Source: Paenibacillus sp. OVF10
GTDB taxonomy: Bacteria > Bacillota > Bacilli > Paenibacillales > Paenibacillaceae
Direction of reading: 5' to 3'
NCBI GenBank assembly: GCA_022836915.1
Contig: CP094668.1
Location: 496,001 to 560,000, forward strand
DNA length: 64,000 bases
Shown: in pieces, positions 17,006-26,493 of the stretch
How positions within the stretch are numbered: position 1 is the stretch's first letter
How the letters are laid out: each line of letters starts with the position of its first letter
Position numbers and translations under genes: made by a program
Notes under the pieces: model-generated
Told to the model about the DNA's origin: nothing
Databases searched by the model: none
What the model saw: only the letters and a program-made list of their open reading frames with translations

Positions 17006-20000
17006 TTATATCTCATCCGGAATATCAAATGACACCATCGTTCCCTCACCCGGCTCACTTACGATCGATAATCCCTGACCATACCGTTGCATCAATCTGC
17101 GGTTTGTATTCACAATACCTATTCCGCCTTTTCCACCTGGCGTAGCATGTAGCAGTTCTACAACCTTTTCCGGTTCCATGCCTTTGCCATTATCCTTCAC
17201 CTCAATACGGGTATAACCCTCATGACGAGTGATGGATAGGCATAACGTACCGCCTACATTGCGGCTTAATAGACCGTGTCTGACGGCATTTTCAATTAAA
17301 GGCTGAATTGATAGCGGCGGGAGAAGCAACGGAAGGTCCGGCTCTACGTTTAATACCACCGACAATCGATCTTCAAATCGTGTTTTTTCAATAAAAAGAT
17401 AGGCTTCAACGAGTTCCAGCTCGTATGATAATTTCACCAGTTCCCCTGTATTGAGATAGTTGAAGCTGATCCGTAAATAAGATGAAAAAGCTTCACCAAG
17501 CTTCCGCATATGCTCTGTATCAATATCACTTAAAACCATAAGTGAATTCAACGTATTAAACAGGAAGTGAGGCTGAATCTGAGCCTGTAAATAAGCGGCC
17601 TCCATGCGCAGGCGCTCTTGGATAGACTGATTTAGCATGGTCAATGCACGTATCCGATATTTCAGTTCCACCGCATCTACAGGCTTCGTGACATAATCAT
17701 TGGCCCCCGATGCAAACCCCGTGTAGATATCTGGCGGCTGACTTCGTGCCGTCAACAGCAGCACAGGAAGCTCAGACATCGAGAATTGTTCCCTCACCTT
17801 CAGGGTTAACTCGTATCCGGACATATTGGGCATCATCACATCTGTAATGAGCAGATCCCACTGACGTGTGCCGAGCAATTCCATCGCTTCCTGACCCGAA
17901 CCTGCTGTAGTTATATCATATGGTTCAGTAGAAAGGATGCTGACCAGCACATCCAGATTAACCGGATCATCATCCACAGCCAGAATGGTAGCTCTCCCCT
18001 CTTTTAACAACGGAGCCATCTCTGCTGTCGCCAAGGCTTCCGCGTCCCCCATACCTGAGCGGGGTAACAGGAATCCGCTAGGTGCATCTTCCATCATCTC
18101 CGCGGCCTGTTCCCATATCAGGGGAAGTTGTGACTGAGCCTGATGGGTGGTTTCATTCGCAAGCGGCAGATTGAAGCTGAATACCGAGCCCTTTCCGAGT
18201 TCCGAGTGAACCGTAAGTGCCCCGCCGTGCAGTTCTACGAGCTCTTTGCAGATGTTCAGTCCAAGCCCGATGCCTTGTCCATCACTGATTCCATATGACC
18301 CTTGTTCATACGGTAGGAAAATACGCATCCGTGTATCCTCATCCATGCCAATGCCCGTATCCGTCACATGAATCAGAGCATGTCCTTCACGAATTTCGGC
18401 ACTTACGGATATCGTTCCTTCCTCTGTATGTTTAAGCGCGTTATGCAGCAGATTATACAAAATCTGAACAAGCCTTTCTTCATCAGCCATGACCTGAGGG
18501 AACGATTCCGGAATCTCCATATGAAGGTGGACTGGTTTTCGTTCTGCCATGAACTGCAGCATGGCGATAACGCCAGGCACAACCGACTGTATGGAAAGAG
18601 GCCCCTGACGTAACTCAATGCGGTGCTCCTTCAGCCGAACTACATCCAGTAGATCACCAAGAAGATGTGACATCCGTCGACCGATCGTAATCAGCAACTC
18701 CATATCCTCCAGGCTCCGTTCATCCAACCGGTTTTTCTCTCGGGTGATGACGTTATGAGCGATGTTAATGATCCCATGCAGCGGGGTCCGCAGTTCATGT
18801 GATGTATTCGCCAAGAACTGATCTTTAATTTTGTCGCCCTTCTGCAGCTCTGTATTCAGCTTCATATTCTCCCTGACATTCCTGAAGTATTTCTTGAACC
18901 AATAGGCAGAGAAGCCCGTAATCGCAAAGATAATATCAATGGGATAGTAGACTGTTGTCACATCTTTAGCTGTCTCGGCCACACTCCATATCAGGTTGGA
19001 TGTAATGCCTCCTGCAGTAAGTAGCAGAAACACAATATCCCGGTCCGCCTGTTTCCTGAAGATCATCGTTCCGACGATGTATAGAAACCAGATCATGGAT
19101 ACAAGAAAGAATAGGTTAATGACGTTGTAATGGATCATGGCATATGTAATATGAATGGGCACCACCACAATCACGGCCGTATAGATCAAGGTCATGACAA
19201 CATGCCACTGTAGCCATGCCTTTCGTACATGAACCATCGTTAATCTCTGGAATAACAGAAGGATACAAGCATTTTGCAGCAACAATGAGATCAATCGAAT
19301 TTTAATGCCCCAGGTATAATTAATTGGAAGCCATAACATCAATATATTGTCATGACCCATCGTAACCGTGATGCCAACAGATAAAGTTAATACGGCTCCA
19401 ACCAGCAAGGAACGTTCCTGTCGATTAAATGCGTAAAGAATACAGGCATACATGCCGTGGAGGAGCATAACCAGAAAGGTGAGCATCTGAAAACCAATGG
19501 AATACCAACGCGAAAAATCAACAGCTGCCTGTGAACCAAAGCGAACAGGTTTGCTAATTCCGCCCATATACGGGCTGTCGTAATTGGCTACACGGACCAA
19601 TAATTCAATGGAGGTTGTTCCTTCCTGATCGTAGGTCGCTGTATATGAAGTGCTTCTGGGTATATATGTACTGCTATCCGTGGAGACCTCACCCATGCCC
19701 CCGTCCGCGTCTCCATTCATCTCAACCTGGGATGAACTTCGGATTCCCTTGAACCAGAAGGTTACCGGCGTCTGAAGCGGATCTGTCAAAATGCGCAATC
19801 GATATGTTCCGTAACCGTACGAACTCTCTTGTTCCTGATTCTGTGCACTCCCCAGTCCCCAGGGACCTGAACACTCTTGGCACCGCCATTCCTCTTCATA
19901 ATATCTTGTTGGGTCAGCAACTCATCCGGATAAAGTTCCCATTCCCCATTCAAGTACATGACTGGAGATTGATCCAGATCCACGCCCCTTAAATCCAGCA

Positions 20001-20142
20001 CCCCGTTAACGGCGCGATGCTCATCTACTGTGTGGAATAGCTCAGACCATACCGAGCGCATGCCAATTAACACTCCAAAAATGATTAGCATAATGAACAA
20101 ATATTTGTAACGGTCCATACGTTTCGTTTGAAGTAATTTCAT
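17006..20142 (-). CDS. Hybrid sensor kinase with two kinase modules, frameshifted
   Basis: About 1,045 residues once the CCCC run 19850-19853 is restored (GDWGSAQNQEQESSYGYGTY). Order: N-terminal membrane anchor, extracellular beta-sandwich (~35-220), seven-helix 7TMR-DISM-like region (~225-420), HisKA with SHELRTPLHG (His ~449), first HATPase (DTGIGMDED, GIGLGLNI), receiver with phospho-acceptor in LLITDVMMP (~767), then a LytS-type His_kinase box QIQPHFLFNT (~859) and a second HATPase (NAVRHG, DNGKGMEPE, GGIGIVNTNRR). It is the paralogue of the kinase at 38806-41895. The start, three bases after the regulator stop, lacks a clear ribosome binding site, suggesting translational coupling. The signal is unknown. 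Confidence 0.88.
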
Positions 20143-20145
20143 TAA

Positions 20146-21303
20146 TTATTTTTTCATGACTTTGGTTAAACCGAGCTTCCAGTCCTGATACCATTCGGTA
20201 ATGTCCTCACTGATCGGGATCTCCAAATCTTGCTCCATTCTGGTGGTTAAGAGACGATACTGCTCCTCCACACCGAGATCGTTGTCCATTTCATCATATA
20301 ACTTCATTAGCATAAAATAACTTTCTTCTTCATCCGGAAGCATATGCTGGATACGTTGTGTACTCTCGATCACTTTCTCCGCCAGCCCATGCTGCTGGTA
20401 ATACAGACTTAGTTGTCTCATATGATACAGCCACAGATAGCGTAATCTTTCCCGCTCAGGTTCAGCCCACATGTATTCATAATTGCCAAGATAGGTACCC
20501 TTATATAGATGAAGCGCTTGCTCATAGGCATGAACGGTACTTGCGTCTACGACTTTCCATTGCCTGATTTCCCGTTCCCACTGCTCACTATCCAACTGAG
20601 CCTCACCCAATTCGAGTCGATAGCCTGCCTCCAGGTGTCCACTCTGAATCGTGATCATATCCATATTGCAAGTTTTCAGGGTTTGGCGGACATGATAAAT
20701 CGCAGTGTAGAGTTGGTGTGCCGTCTTCTCCTCTTCCATTCCCGGCCACAAAAGCTCCAGCAGAACACTGCGATGGATAACCTGGTTCCGGTGGTGAAGC
20801 AAGTATGCAAACAGTTCCTGCGCCTTGCTTGTACGCCATTTGGCAACCTGGATATCCTTCCCTGGAAGCTTAAACTGAATCTGATTAAAACAGCAAATTA
20901 AAGGTACGTTTGTATCCTTTGACCGCTGCTCCCGTTTTACGCTCAGTTTCTCTCTTACGCGGCTCACCGTCTGCTTCAATCGATCCTTTTGGATGGGCTT
21001 CATCACATAGTCCAAAGCCTGTAGTTCGAAAGCATGCACCGCATATTGATCGTAACTGGTCACAAATATAATTTCGATGCCCGGTGTTGCCGCCTGAATC
21101 TGTCTTCCCAGATCCATACCATCCATCTCCGGCATATGAATATCCAGAAATACAACATCAGGACGGTGTTCCACAATACCTGCCACAGCCTCTGTTGGAT
21201 TCATATATGTAGCGATAATTTCAATGCCGCTTACTTCTTTTTCTAGTGATTTTTGAAGGCCTATCAACGCTAGACGTTCGTCGTCAACCAATATCACTTT
21301 CAC
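20146..21303 (-). CDS. SARP-like response regulator (REC, winged helix, BTAD)
   Basis: 385 residues from GTG 21303, 8 bases after GAGGAGGAA. A receiver (~1-120) has DD7-8, phospho-acceptor D54 in VFLDIHMPEMDG and K104 in MKPIQKDRL. An OmpR-like winged helix follows (AQELFAYLLHHRNQVIHRSV, LWPGMEEEK), then a bacterial transcriptional activation domain with TPR-like helices (~245-385). The adjacent kinase begins three bases downstream, so the two form a two-component operon. The genes controlled are not evident from the window. Confidence 0.9.
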   Translation of the reverse strand: MKVILVDDERLALIGLQKSLEKEVSGIEIIATYMNPTEAVAGIVEHRPDVVFLDIHMPEMDGMDLGRQIQAATPGIEIIFVTSYDQYAVHAFELQALDYVMKPIQKDRLKQTVSRVREKLSVKREQRSKDTNVPLICCFNQIQFKLPGKDIQVAKWRTSKAQELFAYLLHHRNQVIHRSVLLELLWPGMEEEKTAHQLYTAIYHVRQTLKTCNMDMITIQSGHLEAGYRLELGEAQLDSEQWEREIRQWKVVDASTVHAYEQALHLYKGTYLGNYEYMWAEPERERLRYLWLYHMRQLSLYYQQHGLAEKVIESTQRIQHMLPDEEESYFMLMKLYDEMDNDLGVEEQYRLLTTRMEQDLEIPISEDITEWYQDWKLGLTKVMKK

Positions 21304-21476
21304 AGGAGCTTCCTCCTCGACCCTGAGGTCTTGAGATTTATTTTCACTATTATATCATAGGCATTTTAAGTATTTAGGTTCTTGTTTCCTATTTTCAATT
21401 TGTAGCAATTTAATTGTATAATACTTAATAGAAGACAGGTTATCAGATCCGGTCTTGGAAGAGAGGAAGGTACCAT

Positions 21477-21974
21477 ATGTCAGATGTTAATCAAAGCTTT
21501 GGGCAAGCCCTTGTCAAATCATTAGTCGGGGAACGCGGTCATATCCGCATCGCCCGTGCTCTGCCCGATATCGATGTCACACTTGCTGCTCGTACGCACG
21601 ATGCCATGCCATATACAATTTATCAGTTGGTGAAGCACATGCATTATTGGCAGCAATTCATGCTCGATCACTTGGAAGGACGCAAACCACAGCTCCCTGC
21701 TAACGTGAGTGAGAGCTGGCCTGAGGAGAAGGGTCCACAGGACGAAGCCACGTGGAAGGCAGATATTCAGGCATTCTTGGATGGGGTTGATCAAGCCGTA
21801 GCCATTGCCGAAAATGCACAATTAGATGATCCACTGCTCTATTTCCCGGGTGAAACCAAAGCAGGACTTTTGCGCAATATCGCATCCCATAACTCGTACC
21901 ATCTGGGTGAGATTGTTCTGCTGCGTCGCTTCTACGGCGCATGGCCGCCTCCAGGTGGCGGATATCCGGCGTAA
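21477..21974 (+). CDS. DinB-family protein
   Basis: 165 residues from ATG 21477 behind GAGAGGAAGG. The four-helix DinB/YfiT-like bundle is indicated by YTIYQLVKHMHYWQQFMLDHLEG (first metal histidine region) and the C-terminal HNSYHLGEIVLLRRFYGAWPPPGG (second and third histidines). These metal-binding proteins include thiol-dependent transferases and stress proteins; the substrate is unknown. It stands alone and is followed by a strong hairpin. Confidence 0.88.
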   Translation: MSDVNQSFGQALVKSLVGERGHIRIARALPDIDVTLAARTHDAMPYTIYQLVKHMHYWQQFMLDHLEGRKPQLPANVSESWPEEKGPQDEATWKADIQAFLDGVDQAVAIAENAQLDDPLLYFPGETKAGLLRNIASHNSYHLGEIVLLRRFYGAWPPPGGGYPA

Positions 21975-22019
21975 ACCATATTTACAACAGATCTATTGAA
22001 CGAATATACAGACACATCT

Positions 22020-22054
22020 AAGCTGTGAAAGGACGATTGTTCCTTTTACAGCTT
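22020..22054 (+). terminator. Terminator of dinB-like gene
   Basis: AAGCTGT-AAAGGA pairs with TCCTTT-ACAGCTT, ending CTTCTTGTGGTT. The stem is strong but the T-tract is short. Confidence 0.6.
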
Positions 22055-22127
22055 CTTGTGGTTATAGGCAAGTAACATCCATTGAAGTGCAATTATAACG
22101 CTCATATCCTGTACCAGGCTCATATAT

Positions 22128-22163
22128 TACTTCAAAGTACGTATATGACTTTGAAGTGCGTAC
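22128..22163. promoter_or_regulatory. HxlR-type operator upstream of the SDR gene
   Basis: TACTTCAAAGT and ACTTTGAAGTG form an inverted repeat. The right half ACTTTGAAGTGCGTAC is identical to half of the 3547-3568 palindrome. A second HxlR-type gene lies just downstream of the SDR gene, so the same or a related regulator probably binds both sites. Confidence 0.6.
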
Positions 22164-22221
22164 TTCTCATCCTTCTTTTTCTGACCCACAATATGAACAG
22201 AAGAAGAGAGGAGCATGTCCA

Positions 22222-23291
22222 TTGAAACCCGAACAATCCGTTCCCCGTTACACCGCACTTGTCATTGGTGCTGGAGGCGTCATTGGAAGAAACCTTATTG
22301 ATTATCTGGTGACACTTCCGCAATGGAATGTCATTGGTGTATCTCGCCGCGGAGGAGAAGATGCCCCTGGATTACGTTATATATCAGCTGATTTACTGAA
22401 CGAAGCAGACACACAAGACAAACTGAGTCATTTAACGACGGTTACGCATATTTTCTACGCCGCGTATCAGGATCGCCCAACTTGGGCCGAATTGGTACAG
22501 CCCAACCTGGCCATGCTCGTCAATGTGGTGAATACCATCGAACCGATCGCTCCAAATCTCCAACATATTAGCCTAATGCAAGGTTATAAAGTGTACGGCG
22601 CACATCTGGGGCCATTCAAAACACCTGCCAAAGAAACGGACGCATATCATATGCCCCCTGAATTCAATGTCGATCAGCAACAGTTTCTCGAGGATCGGCA
22701 ACCTGGAAGCAGCTGGACCTGGTCAGCCCTGCGCCCTTCTGTTGTATGTGGATTCGCTCTGGGTAATCCAATGAACCTTGCCATGGTTATTGGCGTGTAT
22801 GCGTCTATCTCCAAGGAGCTTGGCTTGCCATTACGATTCCCTGGGAAACCAGGAGCGTATCAATCGCTTCTTGAAATGACTGATGCGACATTGCTGGCTC
22901 ATGCAACCGTATGGGCAGCAACCGAACCTCGCTGTGCCAATCAGGCATTTAATATCACCAATGGCGATCTGTTTCGCTGGAATGAACTATGGCCCAAAAT
23001 CGCTGCATTTTTCGAATTGGAAACTGCACCTCCACTCCCCTCTCACTTACAACAGTGATGGCAGATAAAGAAGATCTTTGGAAGTCCATGATTGAAAAGT
23101 ATGGTTTGGTAAACACCCCTTATGATGATGTCTCTTCCTGGGCATTTGGTGACTTTGTCTTCTCGTGGGATTACGATTTCTTCGCAGATGGTTCCAAAGC
23201 TCGCCGCTTCGGATTTCATGAATTCATTGACACTGAGGCTATGTTTATGGATATTTTCAGAAATCTACGTGATCGTAAGATCCTTCCGTAA
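22222..23291 (+). CDS. Extended SDR / NAD-dependent epimerase-like (progesterone 5-beta-reductase type), frameshifted
   Basis: A TTG start at 22222 lies 8 bases after GAGAGGAG. The N-terminal Rossmann motif is VIGAGGVIGRNL. SLMQGYKVYGAHLGP holds the active-site tyrosine region typical of plant-type progesterone 5-beta-reductase/iridoid-synthase-like SDRs, with RPSVVCGFALGNPMNL beyond. The frame breaks at CCCC 23037-23040. Restoring one C gives APPLPLSLTTVMADKEDLW and the conserved C-terminus ending FRNLRDRKILP. The repaired length is about 356 residues. It probably reduces an enone or carbonyl substrate with NADPH. The operator upstream suggests HxlR control. Confidence 0.85.
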
Positions 23292-23304
23292 AGTAAATGC
23301 ATAA

Positions 23305-23336
23305 TAAGCCGATTCCTGAATTCCAGAATCGGCTTA
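23305..23336. terminator. Bidirectional terminator between SDR and HxlR genes
   Basis: TAAGCCGATTC pairs perfectly with GAATCGGCTTA around a 10-base loop, between convergent genes. Confidence 0.75.
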
Positions 23337-23342
23337 TATAAT

Positions 23343-23717
23343 TCACTCAACGTTAGTAGTAGTTGGCGGCTTAAACAGAATTTTTCCTCGATCACCATAA
23401 ACATTCTCCACGTGTATATCGCCCCACCTACACATCAGATGAAGAATCTCTTTAAGACTCCCCGTACTCTGTTAACTCATACTCCACTTTAGGCGGGACC
23501 TGGTGATGGGAAATTCGGACAATGATCCCCGCCTCCGTTAGTTCACCAAGTTGCTGAGTCAACACTTTCTGGGTGATCGCAGGGATCAGTTTCATCAGCT
23601 CACCATTACGTTTCTTCCCAAAGGTAAGATGGAATAGAATAACGGGCTTCCACTTTCCCCGATCACTTCAAGAAAAGCTTCTACTGCGGTGTTATATACT
23701 TTGAGCGGTTCCTCCAT
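23343..23717 (-). pseudogene. HxlR-family regulator, frame broken twice
   Basis: ATG 23717 follows AGAAGGTGAT. The first codons read MEEPLKVYNTAVEAFLEVIG. One base is missing at CCCC 23657-23660; adding it gives GGKWKPVILFHLTFGKKRNG, then QKVLTQQLGELTEAGIIVR and VPPKVEYELTEYGES. Near 23462-23468 two further bases seem lost; repair gives SLKEILHLMCRWGDIHVEN and a stop at 23343. Repaired, it is an ordinary ~125-residue HxlR protein. The second lesion is not a simple homopolymer loss, so genuine decay is possible. It is convergent with the SDR gene whose operator resembles that of the first HxlR locus. Confidence 0.75.
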
Positions 23718-23748
23718 ATCACCTTCTGTCTCCCTTCCAGGCTATTGC

Positions 23749-24168
23749 TCAATCTTCCCGATTCATCTTCTCAAAAATATGGACTAATTGCGCTCGATCC
23801 TCTTCGTTTAATTTCTGGAATAAATTCTTGCGCAGCTTCTGGCCCTCCAATATTGCTCTTCCGAGGACTTCGGCCCCTTTATCCGTAATGTTCAAATAAA
23901 CAATGCGACGGTCCGCTTCATCTACCATTCTGACGACTAATTCCTTGGCTACCATCTTGTCAGATAAATAACTGAGTGTAGGCGGAGTGAACCCTAAAAT
24001 TTTTGCAATATCCGAAGGTCGGCTTTTTCCATTTTGATGGAGATGGCTGAGTACAAGCACATGAGAAACACCGAGGTCCTCATTGAATGATTTGTTCCAT
24101 TGTATGATCAATTTATTAGTGAAATTATCCATGTTGTGTATAAGCTCAAAAATGTTCTGTTCTTCCAT
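23749..24168 (-). CDS. MarR-family transcriptional regulator
   Basis: About 139 residues from ATG 24168, 4 bases after GAGGA. The winged helix reads LGVSHVLVLSHLHQNGKSRP, SDIAKILGFTPPTLSYLSDK and wing VRMVDEADRRIVYLNITDKG. It lies 66 bp downstream of an SDR gene on the same strand, with a hairpin between them. A 52-bp palindrome precedes the SDR gene and is the probable operator. The ligand is unknown; MarR proteins commonly respond to phenolics or oxidants. Confidence 0.9.
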   Translation of the reverse strand: MEEQNIFELIHNMDNFTNKLIIQWNKSFNEDLGVSHVLVLSHLHQNGKSRPSDIAKILGFTPPTLSYLSDKMVAKELVVRMVDEADRRIVYLNITDKGAEVLGRAILEGQKLRKNLFQKLNEEDRAQLVHIFEKMNRED

Positions 24169-24193
24169 TAGATCCTCCTCGAAAAAATAAACA

Positions 24194-24224
24194 ACAGCCC
24201 TCATTTAACTTAAGGGCTGTCATC
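24194..24224 (-). terminator. Intergenic hairpin between SDR and MarR genes
   Basis: ACAGCCCT pairs with AGGGCTGT; TTGTTTATTTTTTC follows on the minus strand. It probably attenuates SDR transcripts before the MarR gene. Confidence 0.6.
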
Positions 24225-24234
24225 ATTTTACACG

Positions 24235-24969
24235 CTATTGGGCTGAGTAGCCACCATCGATCACCAGTTCAGATCCTGTAATGTACGAAGAATCATCCGA
24301 TGCCAGGAACAACGCCGCTTTGGCAATATCGCTTGCTTGGCCTAGACGCTGCAAAGGCGTTGCCTGAATTAATCGTTCAAGCAGTTCCTTGGATGTGTTC
24401 AAGGATTGGGTCATTGGTGTTTCGATGATCCCAGGAAAAAGAGCATTCACCCGAATACCTTGACGTCCGAAGGTGGTCGCAGCGGCTTTGGATAATGCAC
24501 GTACCGCGCCTTTGGATGCCGAGTAATGGTTAAAGCCTTGTCCAATCAAAGCGGTGTATGATGAAATGTTAACGATGGAACCTTTCTTCTGGGCTGCCAT
24601 ATAAGAAGTGACATGTTTCATGCCAGCGAATGGGCCGAAGCCATTAATGGAGAGCATTTTCTCCCAATCCTGTGCATTGATTTCCTCAAACGGCTTTTCC
24701 GAAGAAATGCCTGCATTGTTGACCAGAATGTCAATTTTCCCAAAACGTTCATTCACTACTTTCGCCAGTGCCTGCCAACCTTCATCCGAAGATACATTCA
24801 ACTTCATTCCGTACACATTCTCTTTTTGGCTGGCTTTCTCCAGTGCTTCCTCATTAATGTCTGCTGCAATGACGATGGCGCCTTCCTGTGCAAAAAGATC
24901 AACCATACCCTCCCCGATTCCCGAGGCTCCGCCAGTAATAATGGCTACTTTATTATCTAATTTTCCCAT
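24235..24969 (-). CDS. Classical SDR oxidoreductase
   Basis: 244 residues from ATG 24969 behind TAGGAG. All classical SDR marks are present: TGGASGIG near residue 12, DINEE after the second strand (Asp suggests NAD preference), NNAG, the serine of NISSYTALIG, catalytic YSASKG and the C-terminal TGSELVIDGGYSAQ. It is similar in form to glucose-1-dehydrogenase/3-oxoacyl-reductase-type enzymes; the substrate is not evident. The MarR gene follows on the same strand and a long palindrome lies upstream, suggesting regulator-controlled induction. Confidence 0.92.
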   Translation of the reverse strand: MGKLDNKVAIITGGASGIGEGMVDLFAQEGAIVIAADINEEALEKASQKENVYGMKLNVSSDEGWQALAKVVNERFGKIDILVNNAGISSEKPFEEINAQDWEKMLSINGFGPFAGMKHVTSYMAAQKKGSIVNISSYTALIGQGFNHYSASKGAVRALSKAAATTFGRQGIRVNALFPGIIETPMTQSLNTSKELLERLIQATPLQRLGQASDIAKAALFLASDDSSYITGSELVIDGGYSAQ

Positions 24970-25070
24970 GCGAATTGCTCCTAACGTATTTTATTTATTT
25001 GGAAGTAACAAGGGCTACTTTGTCTTTCATTCTTAACATGATGCTTAAGCCCCTTTCTTGAAGAAACCAA

Positions 25071-25122
25071 AGTATTTAGACATATAATATTTAGATGACT
25101 AATTATTATATGTCTAAATACT
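25071..25122. promoter_or_regulatory. 52-bp palindromic operator (MarR-type candidate)
   Basis: AGTATTTAGACATATAATA (25071-25089) is mirrored perfectly by a 19-base arm ending at 25122. The centre contains a second dyad, TTAGATGACTAA. It lies upstream of the SDR-MarR genes. Nothing else was recognised between 25123 and 25256. Confidence 0.7.
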
Positions 25123-25256
25123 AGCAAAGTAACTGCCTTAATGCAACGAGTACAGCTCTATATACTTATTTTGGATATCTTAGCGAAGCTAAAGCATTTG
25201 GAAAAAAGCCCGTTATTGGCGACCATTTCCGCCTTATCACGCATAACTAGGCAACA

Positions 25257-25290
25257 AAAAAACTGCATCCGTCATTACGGATGCAGCCTT
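25257..25290. terminator. Strong terminator
   Basis: CTGCATCCGT and ACGGATGCAG form a perfect 10-bp stem with a CATT loop. TTTTTTT follows on the minus strand, ending the TPR-SMI1 gene. Confidence 0.85.
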
Positions 25291-25327
25291 TTCAACGTTT
25301 CCTATAAAGAGAAGCTCATACCCTTAC

Positions 25328-26279
25328 TTACAGTGAACCTTCAAGGTTTGCAGGTTGATTTTCCTCATTCAACAGACCTTGAATAAAGGTTTCAAAATTG
25401 GGCGCAAGCCAAGTGATCTTGTAACTTTCTTTTTATCCACATGAACAACTTCGGGCTCACCAGCATTGCCGGATTCACGATAATCCAGCATCACCACCTC
25501 CGAATCGGAAGGGCACTCACAGATAACAACACCGATTTCGGGGTAACCCCCTGCTCGATAATAAACCGGCTGCCAGCTTCACCACCTAACGAATGTGCTT
25601 TCTCCCGCCCAATACCCAATATACCCGCGACCTCAACGCGGACCTTCTTGGCAGCCTCTGCTTGGCTAACAGGAAAATACCGATAGTGGGGAACACCCCC
25701 ATTATGTAATTTCATCATGTTAATATAGGATGTTGGCAGCTTAAACACCAACTGCTCCTCCACTGACTCGACCTGTTCATCGGTAGGCGGAGCCAACACA
25801 TATTGATCCACGGCTTCAGCATTGTCATTCCAAAAACCCATTGGTTCCAGATGGCCAACACTAACAGGTGCGGTTGAGATTTCAGAGACAGATGGGACGT
25901 TATTCACGAGCTTCTCTACGGATTCCTCTGCTGTTTTGCTTCGAATCCATTCCAGAAACTCCAGCGTATCTTCATCCCCAGGGTCCAATTCATCCGCTCT
26001 TTCAAACGCCTGTAGCGCATGCGCATATTGCTCCAGATAATAATAAGCCAGTCCAATCCGATAATGCCAAAGTGGGTCACCTGTGCCCTCTTTAGCAACC
26101 GTCAGGAATTGTTCAACCGCTTCTTCATACTGTTCCAGGTTATTTAGCGCTCGTCCCAAATGGTTAACCAGCTCATAATCTCTTTCTTCCACAGGAATTG
26201 CTTGAATTGCATCTACAATTTCCTGAAATTCATCTTCTTCATGCCACTCTTGCAATTGAACCAACAGATCGTCTCTCAT
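25328..26279 (-). CDS. TPR protein with C-terminal SMI1/KNR4 (SUKH) domain, two frameshifts
   Basis: ATG 26279 lies 8 bases after GGAGG. The N-terminal ~130 residues contain TPR-like helices ([40 protein letters not shown]). A linker leads to a SUKH domain ([31 protein letters not shown]). Single bases are missing at CCCCC 25547-25551, repaired to [16 protein letters not shown], and at T5 25430-25434, repaired to [19 protein letters not shown]. The repaired length is about 317 residues with a stop at 25328. SUKH proteins include toxin-immunity factors and general partners; a TPR-SUKH fusion suggests protein-protein interaction. No toxin gene adjoins it. Confidence 0.85.
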
Positions 26280-26413
26280 TCTCTTTTCCTCCCCGTTCAT
26301 TCACTCATGATTACGTATTGAAAATTATACCACTATCCGGATCACCATCTCCAGCAAACCAAGATCCTTAGGGATATCATGAATCGATATCTTTTCATTT
26401 CTGATGACAATAC

Positions 26414-26466
26414 TAAAAGAGGTAACCTGAGCCCGGTTAAGAAAACCAGGCAGGCTACCTTCTTTA
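26414..26466 (-). terminator. Terminator of the rhamnogalacturonan lyase gene
   Basis: AGGTAGCCTG and CAGGTTACCT pair with one mismatch, enclosing a CCTGGTT/AACCGGG stem; TCTTTTAG follows on the minus strand. Confidence 0.65.
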
Positions 26467-26493
26467 TTCCTTCCAATACATTGAATTCTTAAT

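Noticed and set aside
25141..25386. Plus-strand 81-residue frame
   Set aside because: It runs through a strong terminator and the end of the TPR-SMI1 gene, with no start signal or motif.
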